Shown here one piece after another: positions 22,738 to 34,159 of a stretch of 64,000 bases of DNA (position 1 is the stretch's first letter; the number at the start of each line of letters is the position of its first letter). The stretch lies in assembly GCA_038496445.1 (NCBI GenBank), contig JALMLS010000213.1, forward strand, positions 1-64,000, written 5' to 3'. A model generated the notes under the pieces. That model ran no database searches. It saw only the letters and a program-made list of their open reading frames with translations, and was not told where the DNA came from. Origin of the DNA: Trichosphaerium sp. ATCC 40318 (lineage: Eukaryota; Discosea; Flabellinia; Trichosidae). The position numbers and the translations under genes are program-made.

Positions 22738-23379
22738 TGCTGAAGCTGTTGTTGGAACAAATAATTAAACTAGTTTTGATTGATAGCTATACAAATGATG
22801 AATATTTACCAGGATAGTTGACGTACAAAGGTACTGTTTGTAATTGAAAAAGACTCTGAAATCTTTTCGTTCACAAAAAAGTTCACCAGACTTTAAAGTA
22901 AGAGTCAGCTTTTAAGTACCTATCAAAGCTCTCTACCAAAAGAAACGTCTTGTACCGATTAGGAATTGTTACGGCTTGGTCGTTTCGCAGTATAACACAC
23001 TATTTGCGCGCCAGTAGCGCTACGCAACGATTTAGCGCCATAAGGCCAATTATAGCTGTAAAAACCACAATTCGGACCAAATAACCTCACTGCTGCTGGG
23101 AGATACTTCTAATGCGCTGATCTTCTGTCCTTTCCTAATAAGGACCTAAAAATGTGACCATTTTGTGGCTTGCCAATGGTCGTTTTTATTTCAAAACCTT
23201 TGTGTTGAGGACTACGCAAGGTGGTGATAACGAGCATATTTACTGACTGTAAAAAAATTGTTTAACCTAAATGCAAAACTGTAATTATTTCAATATTGAA
23301 AAAAACGACTATTGAAGAAGCTTACTGTTGGCAGCATATGAAATAACGCTTGATAGAGATACCAGTAGCTGCCATCTGT
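22738..23379. other. intergenic spacer, no gene seen
   Basis: Open frames here, such as 22569-22817 on the plus strand, overlap D3 exons or lack similarity. Nothing recognisable lies between the D3 start and pseudogene P3. Confidence 0.45.
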
Positions 23380-24066
23380 AACTGACCAAGTCATAATAGA
23401 AGAATAGTAAGCTCAGGACCAACTTCAGTGGCCAAACTAATTCGTCTTTATCTTTGACGTCTGCTGAGGTTATTAAATATATTGTTCGATATTTCTAATG
23501 CTTCTCCGCCTGTTCTGAAATTAGTTACTTGACTTGTACGTGTGCATCAACATACAGGAATATTAAGCGCATCTTGTATTCCAAAGCTCTTGTGCTTGCT
23601 TGAGTACGTCAACGGTAACAATTGTCAGCTAAGTTACTACACTCGCCAGTATTTGAAGTATTGTGTCACGTGTGCCATAAAGTTCAGCTAAATCTCCATA
23701 GAAAGTTATTTAACTGCAAACCATAAATTGGTAGGATCTTTAATACCTTCTATTTCATGTTTCATTTTTTATTGGCAGATTTTGAATGGCTTTGTCGTAA
23801 CGTTAAAAGAGCGCGTGTTATTTGATTGTACGTACCTACATTCCTCCAAAATCGTTGTTGTTGATGAATTATCTTGTAATGATTCAAAATGTACTTTAGA
23901 CGCGAAAAAAGATGACGAATACGCGTTTAGAAGGTCCTGTGATAGTGCAAAGCTAAAATCACCACATTTAAACTATTTCCGCTTGAGTTGTTGATACAGT
24001 CGCTTCAGCGTTAGTTTCAGTGCTAGGATTTAATTATCGCTTCTTTTTTTGGTGGCTTGGAACATT
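23380..24066 (-). pseudogene. P3: decayed NLS-BTB copy
   Basis: ATG at 24066 is followed by a frameshifted basic cluster and a stop. The linker and BTB half (GDFSFALSQDLLNAYSSSFF) then reappear in another frame, with a further stop before the BTB strand. Intron 1 donor GTACGT and the exon-2 start are visible, but exon 2 is decayed (NLWFAVK around 23710), and only traces of exon 5 (GPELT) remain near 23410. The 3' exons are missing. Confidence 0.75.
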
Positions 24067-24345
24067 ATGCTGGCACATTAACGACTTAATGTAAGGGATG
24101 TCAGGAGAAATGATGCCGAGATGAAAGAAAATGTGAAATTTCAAGCACAATTTTTTTTGAACAAATGAAACAGCCTTGTAGTCTCAAGTACTGTGAATAA
24201 CCTCAAAACACGTGATAATTAGTTGCAAAAAAAAAGAGTGCGCAACGATCAATCAAGCTGCGGTAACGATCCAATAGCGTATTGTTTGTGCATGCCAACC
24301 AAAGCCATCCTTTCAAAGTTACATTAAATTTATATGCGAAACATC

Positions 24346-25797
24346 TCACATATTATTAGGCCTCTTGTACGGTGTGAGATAGATAGGTAAGTAAGAGTCC
24401 ATAAACTCGTTACTGATTTTTGGCACTGATAGCGTGATTCTTAGTGTACATTCACTTACAACCTCGTCTTTGATAAAATTCTACACATATACTAAGGAAA
24501 AAAAGTGTGAAAAGCAACGTACTGCTGTCTCCAAGAACATACACAATAGAGTAGCAAGCTTTTTTCTCATTTGGTCATCTTTTACTACATTCTCAGCACT
24601 AGCTGATTGGTCTGTACTACTCCCATGTTAGCCAACAAACTCAAACAAGCACAACATACAATACTTTTAGCGCATAATCATGGTAGAGATCATCTGGAAT
24701 GTCTGTACCTCTTGAGTGATAAAGTAGCACAAATTCTGTGTCTCCTAGTGTTGCGTGCTCAACATAGGCCTTAATTAAAGTCTGTTTACTACCGAGTAGA
24801 GGTTCCCATCTGTGGCGTTGTGTCTTGGCCCAAAGCTCTTCCGCTAGATTGTGTATAATTAGGAAGTGTAGTACAAGTTAGTTCGATACTACAATACATA
24901 CTGAGGCTAGTGTAGTCCCATTTCACGCCAGAGATTGCTTGAATTCTTCGCTTCTGTACAACTTCAGGACCAACTTCATCGTCTGTCCAAAATACTGTTA
25001 ACTGGTCAGCATTACCCTTTTCATCTTTCAAGTATTTATAAAACTAATAGAGGTTAGTAATACTTTAAGTATTTTTGAAACTCAGTACCAAGTTACATTG
25101 GTTAAAGTACTTTTTAAGTAACGTTTTACCGGTTTCTGTCTTTAGATAAATTGTGTACGCTGTTGCACTACTGTTTGCTCGACAAACAAAGTATCTATCT
25201 TGACCAAAGTGTGCCTAAGACACGTTAGCACTTCATAGCTTGAAATACTTTACCTTATCACGCAGGTCAACTTGTAGGTATTCCCAGAGTGACTGAACAC
25301 GTTCAAGAATATTGGTGACAACTAGAATTGGTAGCTTGCTCGCTAAACAGCTGTCATTATTTAAGTTACAGAGTATTGTTCGTGCCAAATGGAATGTTTA
25401 TATCTTTCCATACAATGGGTACACCATAGTATTCTGCTGCAAACCATAAACCTGCAGGATCTTCAAAACTTGTGATTTCTTCGTTTCTCATCAAACTCAA
25501 GATTTTCGGGAGATGCTTTGAATGGCTGTTTTTGAGTAAGCGTGGCTTACAATAAAGCAAGGGTTAATATGCGTACCTACACTCCTCCAATAGCGTTGTT
25601 TTTGTTGAATTATCTTGTAATGATTCAAAATGTACTTTAGACGCGAAAAGAGACGATGAATACGCGTTAAGATGCTCTTTCGACAGCGCAAAGCTAAAAT
25701 CACCACATTTAAAATTAGTTGCGGTTTCTGTTGTTGTGTTGGCCGTTTCAGATGCCGGATTCAATTTTCTCTTCTTTTTTTGTGGCTCAGACATCAT
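24346..25797 (-). CDS. NLS-BTB family gene C9
   Basis: Two consecutive ATGs (25797 and 25794) precede SEPQKKKRKLNP; the second is the family start. BTB half CGDFSFALSKEHLNAYSSSLF; exon 2 HSKHLPKILSLMRNEE, AAEYYGVPI. Intron 1 donor GTACGC; intron 2 starts GCACGA rather than GCACGT and gives ASKLPILVVTNIL. Exon 8 is NFIKDEVVSECTLRITLSVP, ending TPYKRPNNM and stop. In frame throughout. Related to C11-C12 in its last exon. Confidence 0.85.
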
Positions 25798-25977
25798 GTA
25801 ACCGGTTTCAAGCGTAAAGAAAAGTTGTGACTCAAAGTCGTGAAGACTCCAAGAAATTATTATGGCACACCTGAAGGAAACAACAAACTCGCAACATCAA
25901 AGGAGAATAGTTTATTAGTGGAATGAGATTTGGTGAGGGTTTAGGCAACTTGACCGAAAATGAACCTAGATGTTTTA

Positions 25978-27333
25978 CTATTCTAAGATTGGCAAACCAG
26001 CTGCCAGATTACAATCATCGTCTTTTTCAAATAGCACCACAAGCTTCGCTAATTCGTTTTTCGAGTAGGATGGTAACTCCAGATTTAAGGCGTATGTATG
26101 CGCTTCCTTCTTTTCTTCCTCCGTATGTATCTTCTTGATGCACTTGTTAGTCACAGTTTATATGTTTGTGCGTACAGCTGACAAGATAGAACGAAAGTAT
26201 TCGTCTAAATTCTGGACATGACGTGATTCAGAACGTTTTTCAGGAACGTGCAATTTTGTTTTCCTAGCGAAACATAAGTAGTAATTTGATATTAATGCCG
26301 TACACTCGAATAGTGCATTGGAAACTGCGTGAAGTGTTGTTTCGAGAGGTTGTAACTCTCTTGGCTGCCTCTATCTCCTCATCATGTGCCAAGCGTATGG
26401 TAAATATAGAAAAACCAACCTCCACACAAGAAAAAGCGCTCTTTTTAATGTCATCCTTTAGCGAGAAGAGCTGTTTCCAGAGTGCAGTATAGGCTGTTGC
26501 CCACATTTTTTCGGCTTATCAATAATTAGTCATTGATTGATTAGCAACCTCGCGTACATAATGACTCATACAACCAAGAAATACCGCTCTTTAGATTGTT
26601 ATAGTGCTTTGCTGAGATTTTATGGTAATCCCAACACAAGTGCACTAGAAAAGAATCCTCACTCATAGTTATGTTTGCTTTCTAAGTTAAAGTTACGATT
26701 CATGGATAGCCTATTGTTAGAACGCACAAACCGGTAGCTTGGTGATTCTAAGAAGTACACAAACATGTCTTTTACTTTTTCATCGCCCAACAGGATTGTT
26801 TCGGGTACTACTGGAATAGGTATGCTACAACTCAAGCAGCCTTCAAGTGCCTAGCCATTCGTTAATAGCCATTAAATCATTTTCCAACGTACTTTCTTAT
26901 GAGGCTCTTGTTTTATTTTGTTCCAAATCGAAACTATTCTGTTGTATTGATTCAACGCCAGTATGTTTTTCTGTTTAGCAGCAACAGGTACATTTGCAGT
27001 TTTCCAATCAATCTCCACGTTATAATAGTTCAAGCCCAGCAAAAGATTTGATTGCTCAAGCTCGCTAGCACTCAAACTCGTGTTCTTAATCAGCTTTGCT
27101 ATTGAAGGAAGCAGGTCCGAGTACCTGTTTGTCTCAGTTCGCAATTGTTAGGTAAGTACGTACATGGTTTTCTTTAATATGATCTTATCCGTTGTTGAGG
27201 CTTCATAGAATGTTGTGAACTGGCTATTAGGGTACGCATTCAACTCGCTTAGAGTAAGTTGAAACTGGAAGTCCCCGCATACAAACGTGGTAGGAGTGGT
27301 AATGACCACTAATTTAACTCTTTTGTTACTCAT
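25978..27333 (-). CDS. divergent BTB family gene D4
   Basis: ATG at 27333 opens MSNKRVKLVVITTPTT, a reduced basic motif, then a well kept BTB half FVCGDFQFQLTLSELNAYPNS. Exon 2 is RYSDLLPSIAKLIKNT ... LLLGLNYYNVEIDW. Exon 6 is EKMWATAYTALWKQLFSLKD. The last exon reads KIHTEEEKKEAHTYALNLEL, then PSYSKNELAKLVVLFEKDDD and stop at 25978, clearly the equivalent of family exon 8. D4 is intermediate: its BTB still resembles the main family while exon 6 is of the divergent type. Exons 3-5 and 7 were not delimited precisely. Confidence 0.65.
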
Positions 27334-27712
27334 AAGCTGCAATGTACTTGTGGTTGTAAAAGAACTTACTAGAAATAAATCAGATTGATTTTTTGAATAA
27401 AAGAAACAGTTTAGTGGATTTAAATACGCCAAAACGTTTTACTACGCGTAAGTATTGCGCTGGTGTATTAGGTTTTCGTATCAACACCTCGACTCATTCG
27501 AAGTACATAACGTACTTTTCAACCCGACGCAGCTGTAATAGTTGCTTTCTTAGGTTCGATAACTCTACTGTTGTTGTCTTAATTAGGAAAGGTTGGAAGA
27601 TATTACGAAGTCCGAAAAGCTGCGAATGCAACCCCACATATCATAGTGCCTACTTCAGAGTTTGTTAGTGTGAATTTGCATTGACGCCTGGACTACTGCA
27701 ACAACTTAAAAA
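27334..27712. other. divergent promoter region between D4 and C10
   Basis: 379 bp between the two divergent starts. No exon recognised; the plus-strand open frame 27393-27668 has no similarity. Confidence 0.45.
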
Positions 27713-29174
27713 ATGGCTGAACCACAAAAAAAGAAGCGAAAGTTGAATCCAAAGACAGAAAAGAGCGTAACAAAGAAAAATACAAGAGTAGAAACAACAA
27801 AGAATGAAGTACAGTTTAAATGTGGTGATTTTAGCTTTACACTTTCAGAAAGGCTTCTAAACGAGAATCCATCATCTCTTTTTGCGTCTAAAGTACATTT
27901 TGAGTCACTAAGAGATAAATCATCAGAAATAACGCTTATGGAGAAATGCAGGCACGTATCATCAATATAAATACGTACAAACTAATTTTAAACACATTCA
28001 GTCATTCAAAATACCTACCTACACTTGTAAAGCTGATAAAAGAAGCTGAAGTGACGAAAATCGAAGATCCAACCAACGTTTGGTTTGCAGCAGAATATTA
28101 TGGCGTGTCAATTATCTGGAGAAACTTGAACATGCCTTACGGCACGTGCCCAAGCTTATGTATTAAGTTAACAGAATCATAGCAATCAAGTTGAAGGTTG
28201 TTGCTGTTAATAACATACTAAGAAGAATACGAGATGATTGGGAAACTCTTAAAAGTTCACTCCGACAAAACGTAAGTTCTTCTACAATAAACCAATACTA
28301 AATCAAAAGGCGGCATCTGGTGTAAACTCATATGCCGTAGCTAAAGTAAGAGATAAAGTATATTTAAGGACAGAATTGGGTAGAATTGCTTTGACAAAGT
28401 ACTTTAAACAACACAGCTTGGTATGCACGGTAAACCAGAGTTGTACATACTTACATTTTTCCAGTGTTCTAAATACACTAAAGACGGCAATGGCGTTGAT
28501 GAGATCACGGTCTATTGGTCAGACCAAGAATTGGATATTGAAATTGTAAAGGAAAGATGTATTGAAGCAGTTTCAGGTCATTTTTGGAAGTTTTCAAACT
28601 TGAGTACGTTGTTTTTATACAAATACGTAGCCGCTTATGTACTCGTTATTAGCTGAAGAGCTGTGGGCCAAATCTCAATATGTAAGGTGGAGTAAAATAC
28701 ATAAACAAAAAAATCGTATACACCTAGCGTATATGAAGCAAGGAGCAATAGGAGCTGTTAGATTTATTGTATTATGTCATGATCAGACAGTAACACCAAA
28801 TCCAGCCATATGTCGTCATTTTACACTAGAACTTGAGTACGTTTGTTCTAAAACGCTGACTAACCTTTGGTGGTATAGTTCCAATGATGAAATAAACGTT
28901 CAAGCTCTTAAACAAAATAAACAGATGCGTAGCAAGTTTGCAAGTGTATTGTGCTCATTCTTGGAGCTAGCAGTATGTTTATTTAACCTGTTTACACCCT
29001 TACTAAATGTTCGTGCAGACTCTTGTTGAAGATGGGTGCTATGGCGAAAAAACGTATACAATGACACTATCAATCCCTAAAGTTGATGAAGCTATGCTTG
29101 ATGAGTACTTACAAATATACGTTGCCCCATATACTGAAGATAAAACTCTTCCAAGTATAGAAACAAGTACATAA
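27713..29174 (+). CDS. NLS-BTB family gene C10, two GC-AG introns
   Basis: MAEPQKKKRKLNP (Ala for the usual Ser) with a Lys-rich linker; BTB half CGDFSFTLSERLLNENPSSLF. Intron 1 (27952-28001, 50 nt) starts GCACGT: the alternative GT two bases inside would break phase, whereas GC gives KCSHSKYLPTLVKLI. Intron 2 also starts GCACGTG, giving AIKLKVVAVNNIL. Exon 5 YSKYTKDGNGVDEITVYWSD; exon 6 AEELWAKSQYVRWSKIHKQK; exon 8 ends PYTEDKTLPSIETST and stop. P2 is a damaged relative. Confidence 0.85.
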
Positions 29175-29782
29175 ACTTTAAGATTTAGAAACTCTGCTTT
29201 AAACGCACGCTCGCGTACTCAGTTGTTTATTCCCTCTACTGGGAATGTGCTTACATTTACGGGTTGTATGTATTATTTTGCTACAAACAGACAAGTGTTT
29301 AGGTGTGTTTCACTGAACAAAATGTGTCAAGTGTCAATTAAATGACATTTTATTCAGTGAAATAGCAGTGGCATTTCAAACAGTGAACGACAGCTTTGAT
29401 TCAAACTGTGCTGAATCCTGTTTGTTCGAAGTAGAATACCAGCAATCAAAGCGTCCTATTAGTTCGTCATACAGAGCTTCACATAAATTGAGTAACTTGC
29501 AGCAATTTTCAGTAAATAACTCTGTATGCAACCAGTTTAACAGCACAACGGACGTTCGTTTATAATGGTACTGTCAATATTTAATGGCAAGCACTATTGT
29601 TGTAAAAAAGCTGTCGTCTGTTCAGTAGCGTCAACAAAAAGAAAAAAACCTAAGTGAGTGTTAAAGCCCCGCAGCTACAAATTCCTTGCCAAGCACAAGC
29701 ACACCTAGCAGACAAGCATATTTTATTGTGCAGTCTCAGTCAACTCATTTCCGTGTCAACGTTATCAATATCAACATAAAAA
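29175..29782. other. intergenic spacer with a hairpin repeat
   Basis: No exon found. It contains interspersed repeat copy 3 (29311-29390). The open frame at 29368-29565 is unsupported. Confidence 0.45.
29311..29390. repeat. GTGTCA / TTCAGTGAA repeat, copy 3 (hairpin form)
   Basis: CACTGAACAAAATGTGTCA and TGACATTTTATTCAGTG are near-perfect inverted arms (29311-29329 and 29343-29359). The tail GTGGCATTTCAAACAGTGAAC resembles that of copies 1 and 2. This is the clearest terminal-inverted-repeat layout of the set. Confidence 0.6.
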
Positions 29783-31225
29783 ATGTCGGAACCACAAAAA
29801 AAGAAGCGAAAGTTGAATCCAAAGACTGAAACGAGCGTTAAAAAGATAATTACAATAATAGAAACAACAGAGAATGAAGTACAGTTTAAATGTGGTGATT
29901 TTAGCTTTACGATTTCAAACAGGCTTCTAAATGCACACTCAACATCACTTTTTGCGTCTAAAAGGCATTTTGAGTCATTGAGAGATAATTCATCAACAAT
30001 AACCGTTTTGGAGGAATGCAGGTACGTGTAATCATACCTCAGAACGGAACTTTGATAAAAGCGTGACAAGTAATCCAAAAACAGCCATTCAAAGCATCTC
30101 CCGAAAATCTTGAGTTTGATAAGAGATGAAAAGATGACAAGTATCGAAGATCCAGCTGGTTTATGGTTTGCAGCAGAATACTATGGTGTGTCTATTGTTT
30201 GGAAAGATATACATATGCCTTTTGGTACGACATCTTTAGCACATGAGCCTTTTTTTGACAATTTTTAGCTGGCATGCTTCCAATTTTAGTTGTCACCAAT
30301 ATTCTTGAGCGTGTTAAGAGGCTTTGGGAATCCCTACAAGATTATCTACTTCACAAAGTAAGGTGGCTATAGTTATCAAACATCAACTAGTCTTAGGCAG
30401 AGCATGGTTACAATCACTACTATATTTGTAGTGCAAAGAGTTTTGCAAGCAATCAAACAATATATTTGAAGACAGAGTTGGGCAGGACAATATTGGAGAA
30501 GTACTTCAAACAATGTAACTTGGTAATTGATTGAGTGTAAAGACCTAATGCTAACATTACACAAAAGATAATCACGGCACTGATCAGTTGACAGTATTTT
30601 GGACAGACGACAACGTTGATATAGTGCAGACAAAATTACTGGACGCTATTGCTGGCAGAAAATGGGAATTTGCTAGCCTAAGTACACTCTCGTTGTCTAC
30701 TTTTATCTTAACATAATGTAGCGGAAGAGTTGTGGGCCAAGACACAATTCTATAGATGGAAAAATCTATTGTACGCTAAGTTCCATTTAGTTGAGGCCTA
30801 TGTCAAGCACGCATCAATAGGAGCAACAGAATTTGTTGTACTTTATCACTCAAGGGATATAGAAGTCCCAGAAGACCTTTACCAGGACCACGTGATACAA
30901 GAATTGTAAGTGTTGGGTGATATGAGTCTACAAGCTAACTGAGTGTAGCTCAGACCAAATAGCCAGTGTTGAGAATGTAGTGAAAGATGAGCAAATGAGA
31001 AAAAAGCTTGCTAGCCTATTGTGCATTTTCTTGAAAACAGCAGTACGTTGTTTGATTTCAGTTGAGTTTATATATTAATGATTTGTGCAGACGTTAATCA
31101 GCAATGAAGTGTTGAGCGAAAAAACGCTAAGAATTACATTATCGATGCCACAAATCAATGGTGACTTTGTAGATAAGTACTTGCCAATCTATCTCTCGCC
31201 ATATATGCGTAAAATACCAAAATAA
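29783..31225 (+). CDS. NLS-BTB family gene C11 (GT donor at intron 2)
   Basis: MSEPQKKKRKLNP with an Ile/Thr linker; BTB half CGDFSFTISNRLLNAHSTSLF, nearly identical to C12 only over this stretch. Intron 1 donor GTACGT. Exon 2 SHSKHLPKILSLIRDEKM ... AAEYYGVSIVW. Intron 2 (donor at 30225) is GTACGA, one of only three copies with GT at this position; acceptor TTTTTAG gives AGMLPILVVTNIL. Exon 8 TLISNEVLSEKTLRITLSMP, ending SPYMRKIPK and stop. In frame. Confidence 0.85.
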
Positions 31226-31371
31226 AGCAACTAGTCTTACTGTTAAAATCCTTACAAATATTAATCAATGTGTTGGCAAAGCATTAGAGGCTTTTTGAAA
31301 CCTTGTCAATTTAGGTTATAACAAACTTACGTTGACTTAACCGCTGCAATAGATAATACCGGTTGTCAATC

Positions 31372-32881
31372 ATGTGCGAACCTCAAACAAAGAAGAGGAA
31401 ACGGAACCCGAATGATGAAGTAGCATTAATCGTACTGAAAGCGACAGTTCCAATAGAAGACAAATCTATACAGTTTAAATGTGGTGATTTTAGCTTTACG
31501 ATTTCAAACAGGCTTCTAAACGCACACTCAACATCACTTTTTGCGTCTAAAGTGCATTTTGAGTCATTGAGAGATAATTCATCAACAATAACCGTTTTGG
31601 AGGAATGTGGGTACGGTAAACGTTCTCATATATGCAGTACAAACTACGTAGTTTGTATAGAATTCATTGTTTCTGAAACAAACACTAACACTCCAAAAAC
31701 AGCCATTCAAAGCATCTCCCGAAAATATTGAGTTTGATGAGAAATGAAGAAATCACAAGTATCGAAGATCCTGCTGGTTTATGGTTTGCAGCTGAATACT
31801 ATGGCGTACCCATTGTTTGGAAAGACTTAAATATGCTTTTTGGCACGTACCTAGGAACATGAAGCATTATTCAATTTGTTTACAACAGTGTAGCAAACAA
31901 GCTACCGATTCTTGTTGTCACAAATATTCTTGCCGCGTACAGTCGCTGTGGGAATCCTTACAAGATAGCCTTCGTAAAAGTGTAAGCTTTAACATGTTAA
32001 AAAGTATCAATAATTAAACTGTTAGGCAGGACAAGGTCGGAATGAATACTACATATGCCGAGCAAAGAGCCATGCAGGAGGTCCTACAATGTATTTGAAG
32101 ACTGAGTTAGGCAGAAAAGCATTGGAAACATATTTCAAGCAATGTGAACTGGTACACCTAGCCTTTCAGTAGTGTAACACTCACCATCTACAAGTGTTAC
32201 AAGTACATAACAGATAAACATGGCAGAGATCACTTGACTGTGCGTTGGACAGATGAAGAAGTAGGGCCTGAAGTTGTAAACACAAGATCTGTACAAGTAA
32301 TCAACGGTAAAACATGGGTCTATGCTAGTCTCAGTAAGCTTTTTGCTGTGGTATTACATGCCCTTTTAAAGACTATATAGCAGAAGAGTTATGGGCAAAA
32401 TCACAACAAAAACGATGGAGTCACATGCGCTATTGTGAAAAGCCAATACTTGAGGCCTATGCCAAGCAAGCATTAATAGGAGCAACAGAATTTGTTGTAC
32501 TTTACCAATCAAGGGGATCTCAAATACCAGATGATCTCTACCATGATTATGCGATTAAAGTATTGTATGTTGTGCTAATTTTGAGTTTTGACTAATAGAA
32601 GCAGTACAGACCAATGGACTAGCGCAGAGGTTGTAGTGAAAGATAAATTAATGCGGAAAAAGATTGCTGGGGTATTGTGTAAATTCATAGAGACAGCAGT
32701 ATGTTGTTTTGTTTCTTATTCTTATTTATCTAATTGTATTGTACAGGCAGCAATCAAAGAAGAGGTGTTAAGTGAATTCACGTTAAGAATCACGTTATCA
32801 ATACCGATAATAAGCGACGAGTTTTTGAATTCCTATTTACCTATCTTTATGACGCCATACAAGCGAATCACTCGCAAATGA
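31372..32881 (+). CDS. NLS-BTB family gene C12
   Basis: MCEPQTKKRKRNP with its own linker, then the BTB half shared with C11. Exon 1 ends GTGG instead of GTAG, so the junction residue is Gly; intron 1 donor GTACGG. Exon 2 HSKHLPKILSLMRNEEITSI, AAEYYGVPI; intron 2 G|GCACGTAC with GTGTAG acceptor gives ANKLPILVVTNIL. Exon 6 AEELWAKSQQKRWSHMRYCE; exon 8 AAIKEEVLSEFTLRITLSIP, ending TPYKRITRK and stop. No disruption. Confidence 0.85.
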
Positions 32882-33464
32882 TTGTACGCAGAATAATATA
32901 GATGCTTCAACAAATTGCTGTGGTGAACAAGGTCACAAGTTAGAAATACATACGATTATTTATAGCTTAGTAAACTTTTTTGTGTATAGTGTTTGCTGTT
33001 GCTTCATTTTCAAAATCTCTGACCTACACCTACTTCATTGGCAGAATTGAAAAGACCGAAATAAAATCCTGCTCATTTCCTTCCCCGAAATATGGGCTTG
33101 TTGAATCGTGTGGGTTTGAAATGGTTGGATTCGCCAGACAGCCATGAGGGTAGATTACGTGTAAATATGATTGGCAAGGCAGAAGTGTCAAAACCATCAG
33201 AATCTGGATTTTTTTACTGCAGCATGTGAATGAGACAGACAATATGTGGCGGCTCTGTTGTTTCGCAAAGGTGATGAAATTAACTTGTCAGCTTGTAAGA
33301 ATCTCTGGCCCACAGAGCCCTTAAGACTTTGATATTATTGCATTGTATTGCCTTTATTCAAGTTACATATTAGTAATTCGATTCTGCCAGTTTTGTTGTG
33401 ACTTAGTAAGATCGCTTCAAATAAGTCAGCAAAACTCGCTAAGACACTCAATAGCGGTTACAAT
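32882..33464. other. intergenic spacer, no gene seen
   Basis: Open frames on the minus strand (33030-33242) show no family similarity. Nothing else recognised. Confidence 0.45.
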
Positions 33465-34023
33465 ATGTCTGAACCTCTATCAAAGAAGAGGAAACTGAAT
33501 ACAATCGCAGAAACTACAGTTCCAGTAATAGAAACATCAGAAAGCTTAATACAGTTTAAATGTGGTGATTTTAGCTTCACACTATCAGAGGAGCTTCTCA
33601 ACGCGTATCCATCATCTCTTTTTGCGTCTAAAGTACATTTTGAATCACTACGAGATAATTTATCAACAACAACCGTTTTGGAGGAATGTAGGTACGTCTA
33701 CGCTGCCATAGTTTTAACCAACGCATTAACGAACAAAACAGCCATTCAAAGCATGCCAACGTTGAGACCCTATCAACCAATGAACACATGCGCAAAAAAT
33801 TTGGTAGTTTATTATGTTTATTCCTTGAAACAGCAGTACGTTTTTTTGTTCTGGTGATAAGCGTACTAATATGTAATATCAGAACTTTATTGAAGATGAG
33901 ATAGTGAGTGAACATATCATAAAAATTACATTATCTATGCCACAAATCAGTGACACTTTTGTTGATAATTACTTACAAATATATCTAACACCGTATGTTC
34001 GCATACGACCACATATGTACTAG
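33465..34023 (+). CDS. C13: in-frame mini-gene of the NLS-BTB family (three exons)
   Basis: Exon 1 (33465-33691) is normal: MSEPLSKKRKLN, then CGDFSFTLSEELLNAYPSSLF. Intron 1 (33692-33741) has donor GTACGT. The second exon (33742-33835) begins as exon 2 (SHSKH) and jumps directly into exon 7 (ANVETLSTNEHMRKKFGSLLC...). Intron 33836-33882 leads to a complete exon 8 (33883-34023) ending YVRIRPHMY and stop. Exons 2 (rest), 3, 4, 5 and 6 are deleted, yet 462 coding bases stay in frame: 153 residues with NLS, half a BTB and the C-terminal module. Intron 1 is almost identical to that of C16. Confidence 0.75.
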
Positions 34024-34159
34024 TAAATTTGGTTGTATAGCCCTGACATTTATTATGTCACAACCCATGTAATGAGCAGCAAAAGTGTTTAAAGTAGTAA
34101 TCTTCTTGCCACGTTTGTACATTATTTTTTTACTTTCATATTTGTGCGAAAAGCCTTTT

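Noticed and set aside
25923-26138. Plus-strand 71-codon gene
   Set aside because: The opposite strand is the last exon of D4, with homology to family exon 8.
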